Under the pieces are notes generated by a model. It made no database searches and had not been told where the DNA came from. It saw only the letters and a program-made list of their open reading frames with translations. Positions 33,283 to 42,690 of a DNA stretch of 64,000 nt are shown here, piece by piece. Source of the DNA: Candidatus Peregrinibacteria bacterium (GTDB taxonomy: Bacteria; Patescibacteriota; Gracilibacteria; CAIRYL01; GCA-016699755); assembly GCA_016699755.1 (NCBI GenBank), contig CP065009.1:62001-126000 (forward strand), in the 5' to 3' direction. The number at the start of each line of letters is the position of its first letter. Position 1 is the first letter of the stretch. The translations under genes were made by a program, and so were the position numbers.

Positions 33283-33750
33283 ATGGAACGAACTCTTGTC
33301 CTTATAAAACCAGATGCTATTCAACGCGGACTCATAGGAAATATTATGAATCGTTTTGAGCGAAAGGGTTTAAAACTTGTTGCCATGAAAATGCTTGCAG
33401 TAGGAGACGATATTCTCGAAGAGCATTATGCACATATTGCGGATAAGCCATTTTTTGTTGGTATGCGCAAATTCATGAAGAGTACACCTATTGTTGCTAT
33501 GTGCTGGGAAGGAAAAGAGGGGATTGAAGTAGTTCGTTTGCTCTGTGGATCAACAAACTCAAGAAAAGCAGATGTTGGAACTATTCGTGGCGATCTTTCC
33601 ATGAGTATTCAGTATAATATTGTTCATGCATCCGATTCTCCAGAGGCCGCCCGAGATGAACTCAATCGATTTTTTAAACCCGAAGAATTCTTTTTGTATC
33701 AGAAAGACGAGTATCTTCATCTTTATACGGAGGACGAAAAAGGAGTATAG
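33283..33750 (+). CDS. ndk: Nucleoside-diphosphate kinase
   Basis: Transfers the gamma phosphate of ATP to NDPs through a phosphohistidine. 155 residues from the ATG at 33283; RTLVLIKPDAIQRGLIGNIM, the KPFFVGMRKFMKSTPIVAM segment, GTIRGDLSMSIQYNIVHASD with the active-site His, and the C-terminal FFKPEEFFLYQ are all typical. The upstream in-frame extension is a T-rich non-coding leader. The gene stands alone between ruvC and the giant secreted deacetylase. Confidence 0.97.
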   Translation: MERTLVLIKPDAIQRGLIGNIMNRFERKGLKLVAMKMLAVGDDILEEHYAHIADKPFFVGMRKFMKSTPIVAMCWEGKEGIEVVRLLCGSTNSRKADVGTIRGDLSMSIQYNIVHASDSPEAARDELNRFFKPEEFFLYQKDEYLHLYTEDEKGV

Positions 33751-33780
33751 TACTCATTCTGAGGGAGGAAGAAGGGGGTC

Positions 33781-33809
33781 TTGATAAATTCCCTTCTTTC
33801 TTGTAAAAT
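33781..33809 (+). promoter_or_regulatory. Promoter of the giant deacetylase gene
   Basis: TTGATA (33781-33786), 17 bp, TAAAAT (33804-33809). The start would be near 33816, about 17 bases before the ATG at 33833. Confidence 0.65.
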
Positions 33810-33832
33810 AGAAAGAAATAAAAACAAAAAAT

Positions 33833-36800
33833 ATGAAAAAATCGCTTATCTCCTTTTTTTTAGCAGGAATTTTTCTTTCCGGTGTTGGCTTTTTCGTTTC
33901 TTCCTTTGACGGAGAAAAGGCTGAGATACGGGGAGATATTTTACAAAAGAATGTTGTGGAGAAAGAAAATTCTGAAAAAAATATGAGCGAATGGAAAATT
34001 TCTCTCGGAGCAGAAAATAGACAGAGCGATAAGTATTTGTATGCCGTTAATACTTATACTCCAGATCTGCATCCACAATGTAATGAAGATAGTGATACGA
34101 ATCCAAAAATAGAGACTTTTACTGTTGCAATAGAAGAATCCTCTGGGATAGGGATTCTTGCAAAAGTGAGTGATACCGATAATGAGAGGCTCCATTGGGA
34201 AATCGATTTTGGAGACTCAGCTTCTAAGTCTGGTGATGTTACTGTTGGAAGAAAAATCCAGCCAGTCATTTTGGAAGATCAGTTTTGGGGATGTACGGAC
34301 TGTTCAGGACGTACCCTTGATGCATGTGATATTGATTCCTTCTTGGACAATAATGGCGGTGATCATTGTTATAGTATCCAAGATCCTGTTGGAATTGAGA
34401 AGTGTACTTCTGATGAAACAAGAGAGATTATTAGTGTTGATATAACACAAGGTGTTAATGGTGCGGTGGGTAGCTGTGAAGCAGATCCTCGGGTTCCAGG
34501 GACGGATGAATTTAAATATACGATCATGTGTAATACACCGAAGGAATTGTCTGCTACTCATACCTATCAAAAATCGGGAACATATATTGTTACGCTTACG
34601 GTAACAGATTTAGAAAAGAATAAGACTATCAAAACGAAGAGTGTGACAATTGGCGGCGATGATGATGGCGGAGACGATGATGGAGTCCCCCTCGCTGTTT
34701 CTCCTACAATTCAATCCGTTGCCGTAGGTGAAACACCACAACAACTCAATATTTCTGGAGGAGCTGGAGTAGAGAATTACGTGTATGTTATTGATGATGC
34801 TGGGGGAACGGGTATTGGTCGAAACGCTTGTACTGACGGAACGAATACATGTTCTTTTACAAAAGCAACTACCGAAGGCGAATTCACAATGACTGTTTCT
34901 GATGGAGGTGAATCGATTGGTGTGACTATTGAAGTTACTGCGGATTCAGATGGTGGCACAGCATGTCACCTTTGGGAAAACGAGAGTGATATTAAAACTG
35001 GTGATATTCCCGATTCTTTTGCTTCTCCTCTTGATCACGACAAAAAAAATACCGTTACTGTGGATTGTCAAGAAACAAGTGCGAAAGGATCTTCGGGAAA
35101 TGATCCCAACAAAAGCACACATATTGTTTGGGAAACGGCATGGATATCAAAAGGAGGAAGTGATTGGACAAAAAGCATTACACTCACCGGAGATAAGAGC
35201 CTTGACTCTGAAAATGGAAAAAAATGGTTTGTTGGTACTGCCAATTTTTCAGAAACCTTTACAAAGGAAGAGCTTGAAGAAATTCAATATATCGCTGTCT
35301 ATCAATGTGATTACAATGCTACTGATGAAAAATGGGAGGGGAGTGGTAATGGGACAAGAGCCTGCGGATGCACAAATGATGAGTGTGCAAACAGTGGATT
35401 GTGGACACTCCAAGCATTTCAAAAAGGGGCAAGAGATGAATCAGGAGATCCTGCGATAACTATTACGGCAGATCCGACTTCTTTAAATAATTCTGGGAAT
35501 ACAGTGCTCAAATGGAATACAGAAAATATTGGTGCTGATTGGACATGCACAGCATCTGGAGGGGCATGGAGTGGCAAAAAAGATCCCCTCGGAGATACGA
35601 CAGGAGAAAGCGTAGCGGTGAGCGAAACCACTACTTTTACCTTGACTTGTGTCCCTCCAGAAGGAACACAGGGGGTTACCGGAACTCTTCGTGTTGAGGT
35701 TTTAACAGGAGCAGATTCCCTTTTTTCTGAGTGGGGTGTTTCTACAGATCAGCCGTTTGTTGGGGACATGAACGGTGATGGTATTCCTGAAGTTGGAGTA
35801 AAACGTGGTTCTCAATGGTTTTTTGACTTCAACAATAATGGACTTTGGGATGATTGTTCATTGGATGGATGTATTTCAAATTTCGGAACCGTTGCAGATA
35901 AACCAATTATTGGAGATTGGAACGGAGACGGAACCGATGAAATTGGAGTTTTGCGAGATAAGCAATGGCTTCTAGATATGAATGGAAATGGGGAGTGGAA
36001 CGGATGTATAACAGACAAGTGTGTAATTGATTGGGGAGTAGAATATGACGCGGTTGCGGTTGGCGACACAAATGGAGATAACATTGATGAAGTTGGAATA
36101 AAACGACGGAATAGTGAAAATACAAATGACGTATGGCGTTTTGATACGAATAATAATGGAGAATGGGACGGGTGCAGTGTTGATACGTGTTTTTCAGATT
36201 GGGGGATTCCTTTTGATACAGTATTTTTGGGGGATTGGAACGGAAACGGTTCTGACGCTATGGGGTTGAGACAAGGATCAAAATGGTTTTTGGATTTCAA
36301 CAATAATGGACGCTGGGATGGATGTGAAACCGATAAATGTTATGAAGAATGGGGACTATCAAGCGATACTCCTCTCGTAGGAGATTGGAACGAAGATGGA
36401 GCTGACGAAATTGGTGCATGGCAAAATGGACAATGGCTCTTTGATCTCAACGGGAATGGAACTTGGGATGGTGCCCCTGTTCTTACTGCCCTTCCATTGT
36501 CTCAAAACATTTCTGTTGGACAAACACCTCAATTAGTAAAAGCAAAAAGTACTTCTTCTCATCTTACTTATCAGTTTTCCTTAGATAGTGGAGGAACGGG
36601 GTTGGAGCTTGCGAGTTCTTGTCCACAATCGGGGAATTCTGTTGCAAGTGATACCTGTGCTTTTTCTGGTTCGCCAACAGCAACAGGAACAGCAGTGCTT
36701 ACCATAAAAGCAGTTCGGAGCGATGGTACAGTGGAGGGATTCACAGCAGCGCGTCTTTTGGTTACTTCTTCTCAGTGCTCGGTTGATACTGATTGTTCTA

Positions 36801-39550
36801 CTGGACAGGTGTGTCAAAATGGAGAATGCACACATTCTGTTTCTGCAACAGGAACAGAAATTCAATTCCTCGGCTTTCGGAGTCAAAATTCCTACGATCC
36901 TCCTCCCTCCGACCCTTCAGGTCGAAAGTTGTGTGGATCTCAGAACGATAGCGCTCAGATTGCTTTTGAATGGGAGCACAAAAGTGGAGTTCTTCCTCAA
37001 AAATATCACTATCGTATTTTAAATGCTGTTGGTGATTTTCTTGGTTTTGAAATAGATGTTCCCGAAACATATATTGCCGTTGATGCTCCGCAGGAGAGTG
37101 GAAAATATCAAGCAGAAATTACTCCATTCGATTCGGGAAATATCGCTATTGGAGATGCAGTGCGTTGTGGTTTTGAACAGGTTTCTTCCATTTCTCCTTC
37201 TTGTGGCTCCGCCAATGGAGGAAATTTTCCCAACTCTCCTACAGATAATCTCTGTTCAGCAGGAGCACTCTCTTGGATAGATCAGAGCGCTACTGATGGA
37301 ACATATAATTGGCAATGCGTTGGAACAAGTACCACTGTTTCTTGCGAGGCAACTAAGCTCACACTTCCACCGGTCGATCCTCCAAAAACCTGTTCTTCTG
37401 GGAATAGTGAACTGAAAACTATTGATTTTACCGGAAGTGCCCTCAGTCAATGGAAACATGAAATAAGCTATTGCGATTGTGACCTTAGTGATGTTCAAAT
37501 TTCTACTGCTCGTGTTGCTGGATCAGGACAAACTCCTCCCTCAGTAACACTCAAACAGAATATTAATTTTAATTCCATTGCCGAAGGACAATGTGATCGA
37601 AAAGAAGCCTTCAGTGGAACATCTGCAACCGGAGGCGCATACACTACTTACCTCAGCTATTGTAAAGCTGGAGGAAAACTCCAAATTAAACACGATGTTC
37701 CTGCGGCATCAAACACTGATCCGCAATTGCACGGAACGGCGGAAATGACATGTGAGAGCTCTCCCACTGGAACTTGTGGCTCCGCCAATGGAGGAAATTT
37801 TCCCAACTCTCCTACAGATAATCTCTGTTCAGCAGGAGCACTCTCTTGGATAGATCAGAGCGCTACTGATGGAACATATAATTGGCAATGCGTTGGAACA
37901 AGTACCACTGTTTCTTGCGAGGCAACTAAGCTCACACTTCCACCGGTCGATCCTCCAAAAACCTGTTCTTCTGGGAATAGTGAACTGAAAACTATTGATT
38001 TTACCGGAAGTGCCCTCAGCCAATGGAAACATGAAATAAGCTATTGCGATTGTGACCTTAGTGATGTTCAAATTTCTACTGCTCGTGTTGCTGGATCAGG
38101 ACAAACTCCTCCCTCAGTAACACTCAAACAGAATATTAATTTTAATTCCATTGCCGAAGGACAATGTGATCGAAAAGAAGCCTTCAGTGGAACATTTGCA
38201 ACCGGAGGCGCATACACTACTTACCTCAGCTATTGTAAAGTTGGAGGAAAACTCCAAATTAAACACGATGTTCCTGCGGCATCAAACACTAATCCGCAAT
38301 TGCACGGAACGGCGGAAATGACATGTGGCGGTGGATCAGTTGTTTCTTTGTCTTTTGACGATGGATGGATATCTCACTATACAACAGCACTTCCTCTCCT
38401 TCAGGAAGCGGGATTTAAGGGGACATTTTATATTATTACCAATGCCATTTCTTCTCTTAGTAATTTAAACTTTGTAGAAAATGCCGATTTCTCTAATCTT
38501 AATTCCCAAACCGGTTTCTCCGGATGGGTTCCTCAACATTTTGGTTCTCTAACAGCAAATCTTTCTTCTGCTCCCGATCGATTGGGAGCAACAACAGGGT
38601 ATTCGGCAAAAGTTGAAGTAGTAAATCCCTCTGGAAATACAAATAGATGGGCCGGCTTTGTTCCCCAGACAGGAGTCTTGCTCTCGGATTATGTTTCGCA
38701 GGATGGAGGGAATCTTGTTGCACCAGATTTTGATATCCGAGTCTGGTACAAGTCTACGGTTCCCGTAAAAATATACGCTCAATACGATAGTACAGATAAC
38801 AGCAAGGATCATATTGAAGTTATTAAAAATCTTGATCCGACGACAGATTGGAGTATGGGTACTGCTTGGTTTCGGGCTTCAAGCGCAGACATTTCCGATA
38901 ATAGTATGACCGTTAAAGTATTTGCGGGAATTGGCGATGCGGGAACGCTCTTTGTCGATGATATTTTTGTCACTCGATCAACATTCTATGTGAATCCTTC
39001 GCAGATTTTGGAGATACAAAATGCAGGACACGAGATTGGATCACACACCAAGACACATCCAGATCTTACCCTTATTTCAGATGCTAAAGCCAATGAGGAG
39101 ATTACTGACTCTCGAAATGCACTTGTGAGTATTGGGGTTCCCCATCCAGATACATTTGCATATCCGTTTGGATCAAAAAATGATGGAGTAAAACAAAAAG
39201 TGCAGAGCGCTGGATATCTTTCCGCAAGAGGGGTAGATAGAGGGGAAAATCCTTCTCAAAAACCAATTGATCTCTATAATCTTCAGGTGCAACAGGTTGA
39301 CCGAGAAACGTCTCTTGAACAGGTCAAAACTTGGATTGATAATGCTGCTACTTCAGGAAAATGGCTCATCCTCATGTTCCATGATATTAATGATGCTACA
39401 CCTGCCTCTGGAACATGGGATTCAGCTACGGATTATCACTATTACGGATCTACCCCTTCTGCTCTTCGAGAAATTCTTCAGTACCTGAAGCAAAAAAATA
39501 CCTCAGTAAAAACAATTCTCGAAATGACGCAGAATATTTCGGCTTCGTAA
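33833..39550 (+). CDS. Giant secreted protein with C-terminal polysaccharide deacetylase
   Basis: 1905 residues. A signal peptide (MKKSLISFFLAGIFLSGVGF) is followed by a PKD-like domain (about 90-277, ending ATHTYQKSGTYIVTLTVTD), an Asp/Gly linker, and several beta domains. Five repeats of about 50 residues (630-882) combine FG-GAP-like loops such as VGDMNGDGIPEVGVKRG with DFNNNGLWDDC, likely Ca sites. A Cys-rich knot follows (CSVDTDCSTGQVCQNGECTH). Residues about 1124-1498 are two near-identical 191-residue repeats. The last 400 residues are a NodB-type deacetylase: VVSLSFDDGWISH (metal Asp), GHEIGSHTKTHPDLT (the two His), FAYPFGSKNDG and LILMFHDIND. A 175-residue carbohydrate-binding-like jelly roll (about 1545-1722) is inserted between the first two motifs. 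It probably trims an amino-sugar polymer outside the cell. No membrane anchor is visible at the C-terminus. Confidence 0.88.
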   Translation: MKKSLISFFLAGIFLSGVGFFVSSFDGEKAEIRGDILQKNVVEKENSEKNMSEWKISLGAENRQSDKYLYAVNTYTPDLHPQCNEDSDTNPKIETFTVAIEESSGIGILAKVSDTDNERLHWEIDFGDSASKSGDVTVGRKIQPVILEDQFWGCTDCSGRTLDACDIDSFLDNNGGDHCYSIQDPVGIEKCTSDETREIISVDITQGVNGAVGSCEADPRVPGTDEFKYTIMCNTPKELSATHTYQKSGTYIVTLTVTDLEKNKTIKTKSVTIGGDDDGGDDDGVPLAVSPTIQSVAVGETPQQLNISGGAGVENYVYVIDDAGGTGIGRNACTDGTNTCSFTKATTEGEFTMTVSDGGESIGVTIEVTADSDGGTACHLWENESDIKTGDIPDSFASPLDHDKKNTVTVDCQETSAKGSSGNDPNKSTHIVWETAWISKGGSDWTKSITLTGDKSLDSENGKKWFVGTANFSETFTKEELEEIQYIAVYQCDYNATDEKWEGSGNGTRACGCTNDECANSGLWTLQAFQKGARDESGDPAITITADPTSLNNSGNTVLKWNTENIGADWTCTASGGAWSGKKDPLGDTTGESVAVSETTTFTLTCVPPEGTQGVTGTLRVEVLTGADSLFSEWGVSTDQPFVGDMNGDGIPEVGVKRGSQWFFDFNNNGLWDDCSLDGCISNFGTVADKPIIGDWNGDGTDEIGVLRDKQWLLDMNGNGEWNGCITDKCVIDWGVEYDAVAVGDTNGDNIDEVGIKRRNSENTNDVWRFDTNNNGEWDGCSVDTCFSDWGIPFDTVFLGDWNGNGSDAMGLRQGSKWFLDFNNNGRWDGCETDKCYEEWGLSSDTPLVGDWNEDGADEIGAWQNGQWLFDLNGNGTWDGAPVLTALPLSQNISVGQTPQLVKAKSTSSHLTYQFSLDSGGTGLELASSCPQSGNSVASDTCAFSGSPTATGTAVLTIKAVRSDGTVEGFTAARLLVTSSQCSVDTDCSTGQVCQNGECTHSVSATGTEIQFLGFRSQNSYDPPPSDPSGRKLCGSQNDSAQIAFEWEHKSGVLPQKYHYRILNAVGDFLGFEIDVPETYIAVDAPQESGKYQAEITPFDSGNIAIGDAVRCGFEQVSSISPSCGSANGGNFPNSPTDNLCSAGALSWIDQSATDGTYNWQCVGTSTTVSCEATKLTLPPVDPPKTCSSGNSELKTIDFTGSALSQWKHEISYCDCDLSDVQISTARVAGSGQTPPSVTLKQNINFNSIAEGQCDRKEAFSGTSATGGAYTTYLSYCKAGGKLQIKHDVPAASNTDPQLHGTAEMTCESSPTGTCGSANGGNFPNSPTDNLCSAGALSWIDQSATDGTYNWQCVGTSTTVSCEATKLTLPPVDPPKTCSSGNSELKTIDFTGSALSQWKHEISYCDCDLSDVQISTARVAGSGQTPPSVTLKQNINFNSIAEGQCDRKEAFSGTFATGGAYTTYLSYCKVGGKLQIKHDVPAASNTNPQLHGTAEMTCGGGSVVSLSFDDGWISHYTTALPLLQEAGFKGTFYIITNAISSLSNLNFVENADFSNLNSQTGFSGWVPQHFGSLTANLSSAPDRLGATTGYSAKVEVVNPSGNTNRWAGFVPQTGVLLSDYVSQDGGNLVAPDFDIRVWYKSTVPVKIYAQYDSTDNSKDHIEVIKNLDPTTDWSMGTAWFRASSADISDNSMTVKVFAGIGDAGTLFVDDIFVTRSTFYVNPSQILEIQNAGHEIGSHTKTHPDLTLISDAKANEEITDSRNALVSIGVPHPDTFAYPFGSKNDGVKQKVQSAGYLSARGVDRGENPSQKPIDLYNLQVQQVDRETSLEQVKTWIDNAATSGKWLILMFHDINDATPASGTWDSATDYHYYGSTPSALREILQYLKQKNTSVKTILEMTQNISAS
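37201..38327 (+). repeat. 573-bp-period tandem duplication, four differences
   Basis: Copies at 37201-37754 and 37774-38327 (554 bp each, period 573 bp = 191 codons) encode two almost identical domains beginning CGSANGGNFPNSPTDNLC. I found four differences, all transitions: one silent (AGT/AGC) and three changing a residue (Ser/Phe, Ala/Val, Asp/Asn). The duplication is recent. Confidence 0.95.
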
Positions 39551-39553
39551 TTT

Positions 39554-40003
39554 CTATTCTGCCTTAACGGTAATATTGATAGGAATTTCCTTACCCGCAC
39601 CAAGCAAGATTTTCACCTCGTGTGATCCTGTTGTCTTGATGTGTCCGTTGGGGAATGAGATGAAGCGCTTGTCAATTTCAATCTTTTTCTGTTCTTTAAT
39701 CGCTTCTGCAATGTCAGATTCCCCAATTCCTCCAAAGAGTTTTCCTCCAGAAGAGGTTTTTCCGGTAAGAGTAATTTCTGCGTTTTTAAGCTCTTCTGTA
39801 ATTTTTTCAATATTCATGAGAACTTCTTCGTGCTTTCGAACACGATTTTTTCGAATCTCTTCCGCATGTCTTACATCTTTTATATTCGCAATGGCAGCAA
39901 ATCCTTTGGGAATCAAAAAATTTCGTGCGTATCCTGCGGCAACCGAAACAATCTCTCCAGCATATCCGACATGACGAACGTCTTGAGTGAGAACAATGTT
40001 CAT
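39554..40003 (-). CDS. rplI: Ribosomal protein bL9
   Basis: 149 residues, a two-domain protein at the L1-stalk side of the 50S subunit. The N-terminal domain MNIVLTQDVRHVGYAGEIVS with GYARNFLIPKGFAAIA is diagnostic; a long connecting helix and a C-terminal domain (TSSGGKLFGGIGESDIAEAI) follow. The ATG at 40003 overlaps the TGA of the solute-binding protein gene (ATGA), with AGGA just upstream. Several CPR lineages have lost L9, so its presence here narrows the possible lineage. Confidence 0.96.
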   Translation of the reverse strand: MNIVLTQDVRHVGYAGEIVSVAAGYARNFLIPKGFAAIANIKDVRHAEEIRKNRVRKHEEVLMNIEKITEELKNAEITLTGKTSSGGKLFGGIGESDIAEAIKEQKKIEIDKRFISFPNGHIKTTGSHEVKILLGAGKEIPINITVKAE

Positions 40004-42333
40004 TCCTGAGAAAAAAAGGAAAACGATTTTTTTGATTTTTCCCAAAACCATGGGAAAAAATCTGATACACCCCTTCCTTCTGAAAACTGTCTTCCTTCAC
40101 GAATATACCATGAGGAAATATTTCCGTACCGGTCGGTAATGGTCGGGAGCTTTTTTATCGTAACGTTTTTTATTTTTTTGTCAAAAATCCAGACATATTC
40201 TGGAGTATAAAGAAAGATGGCGGGAACCTCATCAATAATGATGTCTCGAAGGCGCAGAAGACTGTTTCGTCTTTTTTCAATATCGTGTGTTGTACGAATT
40301 TCTTCAAGGAGAATACTTGCTTCTAAATTTTTCCAATTAGAATAATTGAAGCCATTTTCTCCAACCTGAGAGAGGTGAAAATAGGGATATGCGTCAAGAT
40401 TATAGCCAAGATGCTGTGGGAGAAGGAGAAGCTCGTATGTTTTTGATCGAATCTTTTCTCGAAACGAATCGGGGCTTTCGGGAGAAAGGACAACTTCTAC
40501 CCCAATTTTTTCTGATTCATCTCGAACAATCTCTGCAATTTCCTTCAGGTAATCAAAAGATTCTAAATATGAGAGCTCTAAACGAATATGCCCTCCTTTG
40601 TCATTGGTGCGAAATAGCGTGCTCTTTTCTGGTTCTTCTAGAGAAGACGAGGTATCTGTAGTGTCTGAAGGTGTTTCTTCCACAGTCTCTTCTGGCACCG
40701 CTGTTTCTTCCGACGCCCCCTCTTGCTCCACTTGATCTCCTTCAGAGACAATAGGATCGGTTGGAATGACTTTTTCGCGTATCAATTCGCGTTTCTTCGT
40801 GTCTGGTTCAAAAATAATCGAAACTACTTCTGTGTCTATTACTTTTTTATTAACATCAAAGAAGTGAATTTCGTATTTATTTTCACCCTCTTTGAGTGTT
40901 CCAATTTCTGCATCTGCTCGATACGAAAATCGTCCGCTTGCAGTATTAAAAAGGCGAAGGTCATACCCATTTACTGCTACAGATGCCGTTCCCTTTGGAA
41001 AAGAGCCGACGATATAGAACGCTGATTCTCCGGTGATGGCAGATTGTGTTGAAAATGGTTCGTAAATGTATTTTGTTGGGGTAAGGAATGGATTTTCCAA
41101 ACTCTCTTGACCCATTTCATTTGAGCTTTCTTGAGTTGTAACTACTCCTTGCTGAGGAGTCTCCTCTTCTTCGGGTTGTTCTGTGTTGTTGTTTTCACTG
41201 ACCTCTGCTGCAACCTCCGATGGTACTCGTTCTTGAGGGAAGAAATAGCCAGCAGATCGCATAAGTTCATCAGCTCTATTTTTCGATAGATTTACAATGT
41301 CATTTTGCGGCCATAGTTCTACAAGAGGTGTGTCTTGACGTGTCCCTTGAAATTGTTGAGCGATTTGATCTGTGTCGATTGCTGCACGGATCGCTTGACG
41401 AATTGTTTTTGTTGTAAGAGTTTCGTTTTGCAAATTGAAAAAGATGGCAATATATTGGGGGCTGTAGAAAGGGATACTTTCCATTCGAGGGGTTGAGGGA
41501 ATCGCCTGAGACTCACGAGTTTGAAGTGGACGAATGGCATCAAGTTCAGAGAGCTGGTCGAGGAGAGTATTGAGAGAGGGGTATGTACGAAGTACAACAG
41601 AGTCAATTGCTGGTCGACCGCGAAAAAAATTGGGAAAAGCAGTCAGTCGCACTTGTGTGAAATTTGGTTCCCAAACCGTTCCTTCAAACCGATATGGTCC
41701 GCATCCAATGGGATTTGATTGAAAACTGTCTTGCAAAAGCTCGTTGACAGGAATACCTGCCAGAAGGTGACGAGGAACAATTCCAACGGTAAAATTTGTA
41801 AAAAATGTTTTTCGTTTTTCTGGAACCGTAAATCGCACGGATCTTTCATCTATTTTTTCAATGGTAACATCTGAGAAGGCGCTTTTAAGAAAGGTATTCG
41901 GAAAATCTTTGTTTTGGATAACATCTCGAAATGTAAAGACGACATCATCCGCACTTACAGGATGTCCATCATGCCAAAAAATGTTTTCGTGAAGGGTAAA
42001 CTCATAAGTAGTCTTGTCGGGAGAAAGAGTATGTGTTCCGAGATAATCTTCTATTTCTTCGGTTTCGGGGTTGTATCGCATGAGACCTGCAAATACAAGA
42101 TGTGTAACATCTTGTTCAATATTTTTTGTGGCAAAAAGAGGACTAAAAAGAGGGGTATCGGGGAAGGCTCCTACCATTCCTTCTGTTATTTCTCCTCCTG
42201 GTGCAGGAAGAATATCTGTATTGGTTCGATAAAATCCGTAAAAAATTGCTCCAAATGAAAGAAGGGCAATAATCAATAAACCCAAAAAAAGAGAGACCCC
42301 TGTTTTTTTCGAGAAAAGGGAAGGAATAGTCAT
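40000..42333 (-). CDS. Membrane-anchored oligopeptide-type solute-binding protein with insertion
   Basis: 777 residues of the SBP_bac_5 family (peptide and related ABC importers). An uncleaved N-terminal helix (GVSLFLGLLIIALLSFGAIF) anchors it. The family pattern starts at EGMVGAFPDTPLFSPLFATK and continues through FTLHENIFWHDGHPVSADDV, NPIGCGPYRFEG and TTKTIRQAIRAAIDTDQIAQ. After this the fold is interrupted (about 395-590) by an acidic low-complexity stretch, a small beta domain (GESAFYIVGSFPKGTASVAV) and another Glu/Thr-rich linker. It resumes at HIRLELSYLESFDYLKEIAE and ends with PAIFLYTPEYVWIF. No permease or ATPase genes are adjacent; secG lies upstream and rplI downstream, overlapping by 4 bp. 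The inserted domain resembles an Ig-like 'bacterial surface' domain, which is an inference. Confidence 0.85.
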   Translation of the reverse strand: MTIPSLFSKKTGVSLFLGLLIIALLSFGAIFYGFYRTNTDILPAPGGEITEGMVGAFPDTPLFSPLFATKNIEQDVTHLVFAGLMRYNPETEEIEDYLGTHTLSPDKTTYEFTLHENIFWHDGHPVSADDVVFTFRDVIQNKDFPNTFLKSAFSDVTIEKIDERSVRFTVPEKRKTFFTNFTVGIVPRHLLAGIPVNELLQDSFQSNPIGCGPYRFEGTVWEPNFTQVRLTAFPNFFRGRPAIDSVVLRTYPSLNTLLDQLSELDAIRPLQTRESQAIPSTPRMESIPFYSPQYIAIFFNLQNETLTTKTIRQAIRAAIDTDQIAQQFQGTRQDTPLVELWPQNDIVNLSKNRADELMRSAGYFFPQERVPSEVAAEVSENNNTEQPEEEETPQQGVVTTQESSNEMGQESLENPFLTPTKYIYEPFSTQSAITGESAFYIVGSFPKGTASVAVNGYDLRLFNTASGRFSYRADAEIGTLKEGENKYEIHFFDVNKKVIDTEVVSIIFEPDTKKRELIREKVIPTDPIVSEGDQVEQEGASEETAVPEETVEETPSDTTDTSSSLEEPEKSTLFRTNDKGGHIRLELSYLESFDYLKEIAEIVRDESEKIGVEVVLSPESPDSFREKIRSKTYELLLLPQHLGYNLDAYPYFHLSQVGENGFNYSNWKNLEASILLEEIRTTHDIEKRRNSLLRLRDIIIDEVPAIFLYTPEYVWIFDKKIKNVTIKKLPTITDRYGNISSWYIREGRQFSEGRGVSDFFPWFWEKSKKSFSFFSQE

Positions 42334-42358
42334 TGAGAAAGAGAGAGAGGGAATCTCT

Positions 42359-42586
42359 TTAGAGATCTGAGAAAATGTGAATTAGAAGAACATTGAGACA
42401 GAAGGCAAATCCTAAAACAACTGTAAGACGATGAAGGAGCTTTTCTGCACCACGACGTTCTGCCTGAAAACTTCCTCCACCCCCTCCAGCAAGGGAGCCA
42501 AGACCTGTTCCACGGTTTTGTACGAGAATAACGAGTGATAAGAGCATGGAGAGTGCGACCTGTAGACCAACAAGAAAAGAGCCCAT
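42359..42586 (-). CDS. secG: Preprotein translocase subunit SecG
   Basis: A 75-residue protein with two transmembrane helices, an accessory part of the SecYEG channel. LVGLQVALSMLLSLVILVQN leads into the hallmark Gly-rich loop GTGLGSLAGGGGGSFQAERR, then KLLHRLTVVLGFAFCLNVLL. I prefer the ATG at 42586; a GTG at 42613 would add nine residues (MGVFFPSED). It is followed after 25 bp by the solute-binding protein gene. Confidence 0.9.
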   Translation of the reverse strand: MGSFLVGLQVALSMLLSLVILVQNRGTGLGSLAGGGGGSFQAERRGAEKLLHRLTVVLGFAFCLNVLLIHIFSDL

Positions 42587-42690
42587 ATCTTCAGAAGGAA
42601 AGAAAACGCCCACATTATCCGAAAAGGAAATAAAAAACGCAAGTACTCCTCTTTCTTTCTTTGCATTTTTCTTGAAAATAAATATATATT

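Noticed and set aside
34640..38330. Repeats in the giant gene as a CRISPR or diversity-generating element
   Set aside because: The repeats are coding, long and adjacent, without spacers; differences are a few transitions and not adenine-directed changes, and no reverse transcriptase is present.
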